The position numbers were made by a program, and so were the translations under genes. The notes beneath the pieces were generated by a model that was given only the letters and a program-made list of their open reading frames with translations, searched no databases and was not told the origin of the DNA. Positions 1 through 6,197 of a stretch of DNA of 10,454 nt are shown piece after piece. Numbering within the stretch: the stretch's first letter is position 1; the number at the start of each line of letters is the position of its first letter. Origin of the DNA: Saprospiraceae bacterium (lineage in GTDB: Bacteria; Bacteroidota; Bacteroidia; Bacteroidales; JAIPBB01); the NCBI GenBank assembly GCA_021739805.1, contig JAIPBB010000188.1, forward strand, positions 1-10,454, in the 5' to 3' direction.

Positions 1-839
1 AAACTGATATCACCACTAAGAGTGGGTTATCAGAAAACTATGTGGTAGGCTCGACTGCAAACATTCCTTTAAATAAAATAGAAGAAAACCCTTTTCAACC
101 ACGTGAAGACTTCGATGAGTCTTCAATCAATGAGCTGGCTAAATCCATTGAAAATCAAGGCTTGATTCAGCCAAACACAGTTCGTAAAATGGGTTATGAT
201 AACTATCAGCTAATTTCGGGAGAAAGAAGAATGCGTGCTGCTGCAGTTGCAGGTTTAACTGAAATACCTGCTTATATCAGGATTGCTGACGACCAGCAAA
301 TGCTTGAAATGGCTTTAGTTGAAAATATTCAACGAGAAAATTTAAATGCAATTGAAATTGCAATTAGCTATAATCGTCTTCTTGAAGAATGTAAACTTAC
401 TCAACAAGGTTTAAGCTCAAGAGTAGGGAAGAATCGAACCACAATTACTAATTATATCAGGTTGCTGAAACTTCCGGCAGAAATTCAAATTGCCATTCGT
501 GACAATAAAATTTCGATGGGTCATGCTCGTGCTATTATTTCAATTGATGACCCAATTTACCAGATAAGCATTTTACATAATATAATTGATGATGACCTTT
601 CGGTTAGAGATGTTGAAAAACTTGTAAGAGATTTGAGCCAACTTAAGCTTAACACCAAAGCGAAAGAAAAGCGAAATGATAAACTTCCTGAAAAATATGT
701 GGAAATAAAAGAAAAGCTTGGTACAAAGCTAAATACTAAAATCGAATTGAAAAGAAATAATAAAGGCAAAGGCAATATCGTTATTCAGTTCAAATCAGAC
801 GCAGAACTTGATGCAATTATTTCAATTTTAGAAAAATAA
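1..839 (+). CDS. parB: Chromosome-partitioning protein ParB, 5'-truncated by the window edge
   Basis: ParB is the CTP-dependent DNA clamp that loads at parS sites near the origin and works with the ATPase ParA in chromosome segregation. The frame is open from base 3, so the start lies outside the window; 278 codons are visible and perhaps 15-30 residues are missing compared with typical ParB. The GTG at 42 is internal, not the start. Seen in order: the NPFQPR box (about residue 30 of the visible part), GERRMRAA (CTP-binding motif II), ENIQRENLNAIE, a helix-turn-helix around LTQQGLSSRVGKNRTTI, a charged lysine-rich linker, and a C-terminal beta-strand/helix dimerisation segment ending in AIISILEK. 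parA would be expected just upstream. The DUF5683 gene starts 18 bases downstream, suggesting co-transcription. Identity is very secure. Confidence 0.96.
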   Translation, partial: TDITTKSGLSENYVVGSTANIPLNKIEENPFQPREDFDESSINELAKSIENQGLIQPNTVRKMGYDNYQLISGERRMRAAAVAGLTEIPAYIRIADDQQMLEMALVENIQRENLNAIEIAISYNRLLEECKLTQQGLSSRVGKNRTTITNYIRLLKLPAEIQIAIRDNKISMGHARAIISIDDPIYQISILHNIIDDDLSVRDVEKLVRDLSQLKLNTKAKEKRNDKLPEKYVEIKEKLGTKLNTKIELKRNNKGKGNIVIQFKSDAELDAIISILEK

Positions 840-856
840 ACCAAAAATCACAAAAA

Positions 857-1465
857 GTGTTTAGAAAGTTTTTCGATGCAAACTTAAAAAGCAATAATTT
901 GTTTAGCAGATTTTTTGCAATGCTCTTTCTTGCCTCGATTTTTAATCTTATTTTTTCAATATCCCTTTATTCTCAAGAAGAACAGCAATCCAAAAATATT
1001 GATACCACTAAAATTCATTCGCCAAAAAGAGCTGCAACCCTATCAGCTGTTTGCCCCGGACTTGGTCAATATTATAATAAAAAATATTGGAAAATCCCTG
1101 TAATTTATACAGGTGCCGGAGTTTTAACCTATTTTGCAATTAGCAATCAAAAAAGTTACTCAAATTACAAAACTGCTTATAATCTTAGGACAGATGGTGA
1201 TTCAACAACCATTGATAACTACGAGATTTATACTGAGCAAGGATTAGTAACTCTTCGCGACTATTATAGGAGAAATCTTGAATTAACAGTTATTCTTTCG
1301 GCTGCTCTTTATATTTTAAATATTGTGGACGCTACTGTTGATGCACATTTATACGATTTTGATGTTTCGGAAGATTTATCCATGAAGTTAGAACCAATAA
1401 TCTATAATTCGGGATTTAATAATAGAGTAAATCCGGGGATTAAGATAACATTCTCGTTGAAATAA
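857..1465 (+). CDS. DUF5683 domain membrane protein
   Basis: 202-residue protein of unknown function in the DUF5683 family, which commonly sits between parB and dapB in Bacteroidota. The N-terminus has basic residues and a hydrophobic stretch (about 15-38) ending SLYSQ, which looks like a signal peptide or membrane anchor. The family hallmark follows at about 55-81: SPKRAATLSAVCPGLGQYY, then NKKYWKIP. Two likely membrane segments lie at about 80-97 and 142-158, and the second runs into NIVDATVDAHLYDFDVS. The start is GTG at 857. An in-frame ATG at 920 would give 181 residues but would remove the basic part of the signal-like N-terminus, so GTG is preferred. It is close behind parB and probably shares its transcript. 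The family call rests on recognised motifs; the function is unknown. Confidence 0.85.
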   Translation: MFRKFFDANLKSNNLFSRFFAMLFLASIFNLIFSISLYSQEEQQSKNIDTTKIHSPKRAATLSAVCPGLGQYYNKKYWKIPVIYTGAGVLTYFAISNQKSYSNYKTAYNLRTDGDSTTIDNYEIYTEQGLVTLRDYYRRNLELTVILSAALYILNIVDATVDAHLYDFDVSEDLSMKLEPIIYNSGFNNRVNPGIKITFSLK

Positions 1466-1509
1466 TATAATTGAAGTAGTGTTTATTTTAAATACATTTT
1501 ACCTTTTTT

Positions 1510-1544
1510 GAATAATGAATATCGAACACCGACTAAACGAAGTA
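1510..1544. repeat. Degenerate 7-bp-period repeat in the spacer before dapB
   Basis: Five consecutive heptamers can be read: GAATAAT, GAATATC, GAACACC, GACTAAA, CGAAGTA. Four begin with GA. This resembles the short-period GAATATCGAA-type filler I know from Bacteroidota intergenic DNA, but the units are diverged and no long ORF covers them. Function unknown. Confidence 0.5.
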
Positions 1545-1557
1545 AGTCCGTAGGATT

Positions 1558-1632
1558 AACGATTTAAGATTAAAAACCATAGAACAATAATCTGATATAA
1601 CCGTATGGATTATGAAAATAGTTTAAATCGTT
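1558..1632. repeat. 10-bp perfect inverted repeat with 55-base spacing
   Basis: AACGATTTAA at 1558-1567 is matched exactly by its reverse complement TTAAATCGTT at 1623-1632. A shorter CCATA/TATGG pair lies between them. The arms are AT-rich and the gap is long, so this could be a folded transcript end for the parB-DUF5683 unit, a decayed mobile repeat, or chance. There is no T-tract typical of an intrinsic terminator. Confidence 0.3.
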
Positions 1633-1655
1633 GGAATTTGGGTTATTGAAATTTA

Positions 1656-1689
1656 TTTGTATTTTGAAAATTGTAATTTGTTATTTTTG
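1656..1689 (+). promoter_or_regulatory. Candidate Bacteroidota-type promoter for dapB
   Basis: TATTTTTG at 1682-1689 matches the TAnnTTTG -7 consensus exactly. A TTTG at 1656-1659 lies 22 bases upstream as a possible -33 element. Transcription would begin near 1696, about 40 bases before the dapB ATG. The surrounding sequence is rich in TTTG words, so a chance match is possible. Confidence 0.4.
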
Positions 1690-1735
1690 AATATTTTAGA
1701 AGTATAGACAATAAAAAGCTAATAATTTTATTAAT

Positions 1736-2452
1736 ATGAAAATTTCACTATTAGGATACGGTAGGATGGGCAAAGAAATTGAAAAAATTGCTTTGCAACA
1801 TAATCACGAAATAGTTGCAAAAATTGATTCAGAAAAAGATTGGGAAAATTATTTCAGCGAGTTTAAAAAATCAGATGTCGCAATTGAATTTAGTATTCCC
1901 GCTACTGTGGTTGGAAATATTAATAAATGCTTTGACAATAACATTCCAATAGTTGTTGGAACCACTGCCTGGCATGAACATTTCGAAGAAATAAAATCAA
2001 AATGTCAAACCGAAAATAAGACTATGTTTTTTGCATCAAATTTTAGTATTGGTGTAAATATTTTTTTTGAAATTAATAAAAAACTTTCAACCTTAATGTC
2101 GAACCGAAAAGATTACTCGGTTGAAATTGAAGAAATTCATCATACTCAAAAACTTGATGCTCCAAGTGGAACCGCCATTACACTGGCAAATGATATTATT
2201 AAAAATCTTGAACAAAAAACAAAATGGGTAAAGGAAAATGCTGTACAAAATGATGAACTACCGATAAAATCAAAACGAATTGGAGAAATTCCCGGGACTC
2301 ATATAATTACTTACGACTCTCCAACAGACACTATTGAAATTAAACATACAGCAAAAAGTCGGAAAGGATTTGCTTTAGGAGCAATGTTGGCAGCCGAATT
2401 TATAAAAGGTAAATCAGGATTTTTTGAAATGAAAGATTTGTTAGGGATTTAA
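1736..2452 (+). CDS. dapB: 4-hydroxy-tetrahydrodipicolinate reductase DapB
   Basis: Cytoplasmic NAD(P)H-dependent reductase that converts 4-hydroxy-tetrahydrodipicolinate to tetrahydrodipicolinate in the lysine/meso-diaminopimelate pathway, feeding peptidoglycan synthesis. The 238-residue protein is complete; it is shorter than the E. coli enzyme (about 273), as is usual in Bacteroidota. Seen: a Rossmann nucleotide-binding loop LGYGRMG (6-12), VGTTAW (74-79), ASNFSIGVN (100-108), the active-site signature EIHHTQKLDAPSGTA (133-147) with the catalytic-type H135/H136 and K139, and a C-terminal domain with IGEIPGTHI and HTAKSRKGFALGAM. All key motifs are intact. The start ATG follows an A/T-rich leader without a Shine-Dalgarno sequence. 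A 283-base spacer separates dapB from the upstream stop when stop and start codons are counted loosely (270 bases strictly), so it may have its own promoter. Confidence 0.97.
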   Translation: MKISLLGYGRMGKEIEKIALQHNHEIVAKIDSEKDWENYFSEFKKSDVAIEFSIPATVVGNINKCFDNNIPIVVGTTAWHEHFEEIKSKCQTENKTMFFASNFSIGVNIFFEINKKLSTLMSNRKDYSVEIEEIHHTQKLDAPSGTAITLANDIIKNLEQKTKWVKENAVQNDELPIKSKRIGEIPGTHIITYDSPTDTIEIKHTAKSRKGFALGAMLAAEFIKGKSGFFEMKDLLGI

Positions 2453-2500
2453 CTTTGGATACATTTTGTAAATAATGAAATAGTACAATATATGTAGTAT

Positions 2501-2528
2501 TCGGTAATCGGTGGTCGGTGGTTGGTAT
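2501..2528. repeat. Four tandem 7-bp units (TCGGTGG type)
   Basis: The heptamers TCGGTAA, TCGGTGG, TCGGTGG and TTGGTAT follow each other without gaps. The composition is GC- and G/T-rich compared with the AT-rich surroundings. It lies about 50 bases after the dapB stop and just before a second repeat element. No coding potential seen. Confidence 0.6.
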
Positions 2529-2544
2529 TAGTTCAATTGGGAAT

Positions 2545-2633
2545 CTGAAACCCGAAACCTGAAACTTGCACTTCGACTCCGCTCAGTGTCCGTTCTTGGG
2601 TCATTGTGCGGGGTCGAAATGAAACCCGAAACC
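2545..2633. repeat. Intergenic repeat element: imperfect inverted repeat flanked by 14-bp direct repeats
   Basis: TGAAACCCGAAACC occurs exactly at 2546-2559 and again at 2620-2633. Both copies sit in runs of GAAAC heptamers (CTGAAAC, CCGAAAC, CTGAAAC at 2545-2565). Between them CACTTCGACTCCGC (2569-2582) and GCGGGGTCGAAATG (2608-2621) form an inverted repeat matching at 12 of 14 positions with a 25-base loop. The CTTCGACTCCGCTCAGTG wording is one I recognise as a dispersed intergenic sequence in Bacteroidota genomes. It could be a small non-autonomous repeat family or a processed hairpin. No ORF or transposase is present. Confidence 0.6.
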
Positions 2634-2696
2634 ATTTAACACTCCAAAGCTTAACATTTTTTAACTACATTATAATATGTATAAAATAAAATTTCC

Positions 2697-2704
2697 GTTC
2701 TTTG
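2697..2704 (+). promoter_or_regulatory. Weak candidate -7 element upstream of lepB
   Basis: GTTCTTTG, followed by TAC, resembles the TAnnTTTG -7 element but lacks the leading TA, and no TTTG -33 element lies at a suitable distance. It is 23 bases before the lepB ATG. Read-through from dapB is an equally good explanation for lepB expression. Confidence 0.25.
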
Positions 2705-2727
2705 TACAAATTTAAACAATCAGGGCT

Positions 2728-4278
2728 ATGAGCATTTACACTATCTTATTTATTATTTTTTCCATTCTTTCATTAATTGGAATATGGAAACTTTTTGAAA
2801 AGGCGGGTCAGCCGGGATGGACTGTTTTAGTCCCATTTTACAATGCTTATATCTGGCTGAAAATCATTGATAAGCCTTTATGGTGGTTCATTTTTATTTT
2901 GACACCATTTATAAATGTTTTCATGCTTTTGTTGATGATTGTTGAATTAGTAAAATGTTATAATAAATATAGTTTATGGGAACAGGCTTTAAGCGTTATT
3001 TTTCCATTTATATATTTACCCTATATGGGATTTTTTGAAAAGGATAAGTATAGTAATCCCAAGGACAGACCCAAAATCAGTAAAACTGTTGTCAGAGAAT
3101 GGACAGATGCAATTATTTTTGCGGTTATTGCGGCGACAATAATTAGAACCTTTTTAGTGGAAGCTTATACAATCCCAACATCTTCAATGGAAAAATCTTT
3201 ATTAATAGGAGATTTTTTATTTGTAAGCAAAATCAGCTATGGTCCTAAAGTGCCAAACACTCCAATCGCTTTTCCTTTTGTTCATCACACTTTACCTTTG
3301 ACCAAGCAAACAAAATCATATCTTGAATGGATTAAACTTCCTTATTATCGTTTTCCCGGTTTAAGTGAAATAAAAAGATTCGATGCAGTTGTGTTTAATT
3401 ATCCCGATGGTGACACAGTAGCATTAGAACAGCAAAATGCAAGTTACTACAGTATAATAAGGAACGCTGAGATGTCATTTAAAAGTCAATACGGCTCAAG
3501 CTATATTCCCGGTATGGGGCGTAAATATGTTGAAAACAATTACACTATTACAGCAAGACCTGTTGACAAAAGAGAAAACTACATAAAAAGATGTATGGGA
3601 TTAGCCGGTGATACACTTGAAATAATCAACCAGGATGTTTATATCAATGGTGAAAAAGTTGAAAATCCCGGCATCAAACAATATAGATATAGAATTATTA
3701 CTGACGGTAGTTATATTAACCAAAAAGTACTTGACGACTTTAATATTAATCCTGATGAAAGATATAATATCAATGGTGAATTACAATTGGTTATGCCAGA
3801 TGATGTTGCTGCAAAGCTTAGAAATCTCAAAAACATAAAAAAAGTTGAAAGAGTTCTTAGTCCTAAGGGTTATTGGAATCCTGATGTTTTACCTCATGAT
3901 TCCTCATTGGCAATATGGAATGAAGACAACTTCGGTCCGATTTATATTCCAAAAGTCGGCACAACTGTTAAATTAACCCCCCTTAATCTTGCTTTATACA
4001 CCAGGATTATTGATGTTTATGAAAACAATGATTTAGAAGTAAAAGGTGATAAAATTTTTATTAATGGTGTTGAGTCTGATTCTTACACATTCAAAATGGA
4101 CTACTATTGGATGATGGGAGACAATCGTCATAATTCAGCTGATTCACGTTTCTGGGGCTTTGTCCCAATGGACCATATTGTTGGTAAAGCAGTTTTCATT
4201 TGGCTTTCGCTTGATCAGAACAAAAAATGGTTTGATGGTAAAATCAGATGGAATAAAATGTTTAGACTTCCTAAATAG
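2728..4278 (+). CDS. lepB: Signal peptidase I with N-terminal DUF5684-like membrane extension
   Basis: Inner-membrane Ser/Lys endopeptidase (family S26) that removes signal peptides from exported proteins. The 516-residue protein is complete. The N-terminus (about 1-102) has several hydrophobic helices and KAGQPGWTVLVPFYNAY (25-41), a DUF5684-type module. A further helix (about 126-143) precedes box B, IPTSSMEKSLLIGDFLFVSK (149-168), with S153 as the expected nucleophile. RFDAVVFNYP (217-226) is box C. YIKRCMGLAGD (285-295) is box D, with K287 as the expected general base. GDNRHNSADSRFWGFVP (464-480) is box E. About 165 residues between boxes D and E form a long periplasmic insert; this and the N-terminal extension are usual in Bacteroidota and explain the length compared with about 324 in E. 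coli. It follows dapB as in related genomes. All catalytic residues are present. Confidence 0.96.
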   Translation: MSIYTILFIIFSILSLIGIWKLFEKAGQPGWTVLVPFYNAYIWLKIIDKPLWWFIFILTPFINVFMLLLMIVELVKCYNKYSLWEQALSVIFPFIYLPYMGFFEKDKYSNPKDRPKISKTVVREWTDAIIFAVIAATIIRTFLVEAYTIPTSSMEKSLLIGDFLFVSKISYGPKVPNTPIAFPFVHHTLPLTKQTKSYLEWIKLPYYRFPGLSEIKRFDAVVFNYPDGDTVALEQQNASYYSIIRNAEMSFKSQYGSSYIPGMGRKYVENNYTITARPVDKRENYIKRCMGLAGDTLEIINQDVYINGEKVENPGIKQYRYRIITDGSYINQKVLDDFNINPDERYNINGELQLVMPDDVAAKLRNLKNIKKVERVLSPKGYWNPDVLPHDSSLAIWNEDNFGPIYIPKVGTTVKLTPLNLALYTRIIDVYENNDLEVKGDKIFINGVESDSYTFKMDYYWMMGDNRHNSADSRFWGFVPMDHIVGKAVFIWLSLDQNKKWFDGKIRWNKMFRLPK

Positions 4279-4383
4279 TATTTAAAGTTGAAGTCAAACA
4301 ATTCATAAAATAAATCACTCAAAAACAAATAAATAAACAAATATCAATGATTAGATATAATTATTGTGGGTGCTCTAGCTTAA

Positions 4384-4779
4384 TTACTTCAATTCCGGAA
4401 GCTTGGTTTTGGCATTTTTAATTTCATCTTCTTCAATACCAAATTCATCCCTAACCTTAACATATAATTCATATTCTTTAGAGTGAATATCACCATCCGC
4501 CAGCATTACTTTATCCATCCATGCTAATGCTCTGACTTTTTCGTTGTGGTTACACATTTTAATAACACTAATTGCCTTACGTAATTGCTCGTTCTGGCTT
4601 CCGAAATCAGAATTAATAAAGTTGTCAAAATCTTTGTTGGAAATTTTCTCAACTTTTCTCATCAATCTCATCGTTTGCCATTCAGGGTCAGCAGCATCAA
4701 ATGCTTTTTTACCGTCTGCACCGGCCATTAACCAATATAAATATAATAATGCGGATTTGTAATTTAAGGATTCTTCCAT
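4384..4779 (-). CDS. Small stand-alone TerB-like protein
   Basis: 131-residue acidic, probably cytoplasmic helical protein resembling the TerB/tellurite-resistance (DjlA N-terminal-like) fold. Two related halves are visible, each with an acidic ADG motif near a helix: MAGADGKKAFDAADPEW (18-34) and MLADGDIHSKEYELY (92-106), the pattern thought to bind metal in TerB. No transmembrane segment is seen. The frame stays open to an ATG at 4842, but that start would overlap the good -7 box at 4840-4847, so the ATG at 4779 (MEESLNYKS) is chosen. It converges with lepB and diverges from the K+ channel gene. A second TerB-like domain occurs in this window in the TAXI fusion protein, which makes functional relatedness plausible. 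Despite the name, nothing indicates tellurite resistance. The exact role is unknown. Confidence 0.75.
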   Translation of the reverse strand: MEESLNYKSALLYLYWLMAGADGKKAFDAADPEWQTMRLMRKVEKISNKDFDNFINSDFGSQNEQLRKAISVIKMCNHNEKVRALAWMDKVMLADGDIHSKEYELYVKVRDEFGIEEDEIKNAKTKLPELK

Positions 4780-4839
4780 AATTTTGAATTTTAAACAATT
4801 AATAATTAATAGCAAAAAAAGCGTTTTAAATTGTTGTAC

Positions 4840-4871
4840 CAAATTTAAAATAATATTTATATAAAAACAAA
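4840..4871 (-). promoter_or_regulatory. Bacteroidota-type promoter of the small TerB-like gene
   Basis: On the minus strand TTTG (4868-4871) is followed after 20 bases by TAAATTTG (4840-4847), an exact TAnnTTTG match. Transcription would start near 4833, giving a leader of about 54 bases before the ATG at 4779. This is the best-formed promoter in the window and it decides the gene start. Confidence 0.6.
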
Positions 4872-5029
4872 TTATCTGTCTGCTAATTTACATTAATTTA
4901 TTAAAAACGGTAATTTGTCGTTTTTTTATTCAAAATAAAAATTATACTTTTATATCAGATTATTTTATAAATTTATGCAACTAAATAACTAAGAAAAAGT
5001 AAAACAGCATTTAAATTGGAACTATCTTC

Positions 5030-6085
5030 ATGAATCCCAGAACCAAAAATATAATTCTATATTCATTATTTAGTTTAATTTTCATTGCGATAATTAACTT
5101 CATCCTACTTCATTTTGAAAAAGGTCAACCAGGTTCTGTAATTAATAATATAAGTGATGCTATTTGGTATATGCTTGTAAGTATCACATCAGTTGGTTAT
5201 GGTGATAAAGTTCCTGTAACTAATGGAGGCAGAGTAATAGGATACTTTTATGTTATTGCCAGTTTAGGTGTTTTAGGTGTTTTAATAAGTAGTATTTCAT
5301 CAAATATTTATACCATGATAGAAGAAAAAAAACTTGGCTACCGTGGAACTTCATTCGAAGACCACATTGTTTTCATTGGCTGGAATGATTTTAGTCGTAT
5401 GGTTGTTGATGAAGTTCATTCAACTATGCGACAATTTGCAGTTGTTACAAATAAAAAGGACGATGTTGATTTATTTTATGAAGAATATAAAAAGAAAAAA
5501 TCATTTGTGCTTTTCGCAGATTATCACAACCTTGATGTTATTGAAAAAGTAAATCCTTCTAAAGCATCGGAGGTTTTCATCAACTTTGGTAACGATACTG
5601 ATTCGCTACTTTATGTAATAAATTTCAAAACTAAATACCCACAACCAGATATAATTGTCTCACTTGAAAACTCAAAACTAAAAAATACTTTTCTTGCTGC
5701 CGGTGTAAAATATGTTGTTTCGAGTAACGAAATTGCATCGAAACTTGTAGCAAGCTATATTTTTGAACCTGATGTTGCAGAATTAAATATTGACCTATTA
5801 AGTTCAGCTCAAACTGAATTCGAATTTGATAATCAAGAATATAAAGTAATAGACCAGAATCCCTATCTTGGCAAAGATTATATTGATGCATTTGTTGACA
5901 TTAAAATGACTTACGATTGTGTTTTGTTAGGTATTAGCAAGCTAATAGACGGGAATAGAAAACTACTGACTAATCCTAAAAGGGGAACCAAAATAAATAT
6001 GGGAGATTATTTAATTCTAATGACAAGCGGAGCTACCAAAAAACGGATAGAAAGAGATTTTGGAATATTTGAAGGGAGGATATAG
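5030..6085 (+). CDS. MthK-like two-TM potassium channel with RCK (TrkA) domain
   Basis: 351-residue inner-membrane K+ channel subunit, expected to form a tetramer. Seen: TM1 at about 8-28, a pore helix with the selectivity filter TSVGYGD (53-59), TM2 at about 66-92, then a cytoplasmic RCK N-domain beginning DHIVFIGWNDF (111-121) and a C-terminal TrkA-C-like lobe ending GTKINMGDYLILM (319-331). The GWN at the nucleotide-loop position, instead of the GxGxxG of TrkA, recalls the GWS of MthK. From memory of MthK, its Ca2+ ligands appear only partly kept: the AEAE region reads VSLE here. The gating ligand may therefore differ; this is a by-eye alignment. It diverges from the TerB-like gene across 250 bases between start codons and is followed by a TAXI gene 112 bases on. 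No voltage-sensor helices are present. Confidence 0.9.
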   Translation: MNPRTKNIILYSLFSLIFIAIINFILLHFEKGQPGSVINNISDAIWYMLVSITSVGYGDKVPVTNGGRVIGYFYVIASLGVLGVLISSISSNIYTMIEEKKLGYRGTSFEDHIVFIGWNDFSRMVVDEVHSTMRQFAVVTNKKDDVDLFYEEYKKKKSFVLFADYHNLDVIEKVNPSKASEVFINFGNDTDSLLYVINFKTKYPQPDIIVSLENSKLKNTFLAAGVKYVVSSNEIASKLVASYIFEPDVAELNIDLLSSAQTEFEFDNQEYKVIDQNPYLGKDYIDAFVDIKMTYDCVLLGISKLIDGNRKLLTNPKRGTKINMGDYLILMTSGATKKRIERDFGIFEGRI

Positions 6086-6126
6086 TATAATTTTCTTTTC
6101 GCTAAAATATAATTTGAAACTAATAA

Positions 6127-6157
6127 TTTGTTTTTTGTTATTTATTAACTATTTTTA
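6127..6157 (+). promoter_or_regulatory. Candidate promoter for the secreted TAXI protein
   Basis: TTTG at 6127-6130, a 19-base spacer, and TATTTTTA at 6150-6157 (TAnnTTTG with the last base different). Predicted start near 6164, giving a leader of about 34 A-rich bases before the ATG at 6198. The spacer is very AT-rich, so the match is suggestive only. Confidence 0.4.
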
Positions 6158-6197
6158 CACATTCATTATAAACGTATAAATTTAAAAAATTATAAAA

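Noticed and set aside
92..107. CACGTGAA word in parB as a possible parS site
   Set aside because: Only the central part resembles the parS consensus, with about 9 of 16 positions matching. It lies in coding sequence for the conserved NPFQPRED region, so coding constraint explains it.
557..775. Minus-strand frame of 72 codons inside parB
   Set aside because: The low-complexity Ser/Phe/Leu translation is the antisense of a lysine-rich ParB linker. Not a gene.
4780..4842. Longer TerB-like protein starting at 4842
   Set aside because: The extra 21 residues would begin inside a well-formed -7 promoter box, and they do not match the domain, which starts naturally at MEESLNYKS.
4903..4927. Terminator-like hairpin (AAAAACG / CGTTTTT plus T-run)
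   Set aside because: It lies between two divergent genes, where no transcript is expected to end, and the stem has only two GC pairs. Probably chance in AT-rich DNA.
5631..5891. Minus-strand frame of 86 codons inside the K+ channel gene
   Set aside because: It overlaps a strongly supported RCK coding region and its translation has no recognisable domain; it is a shadow frame.
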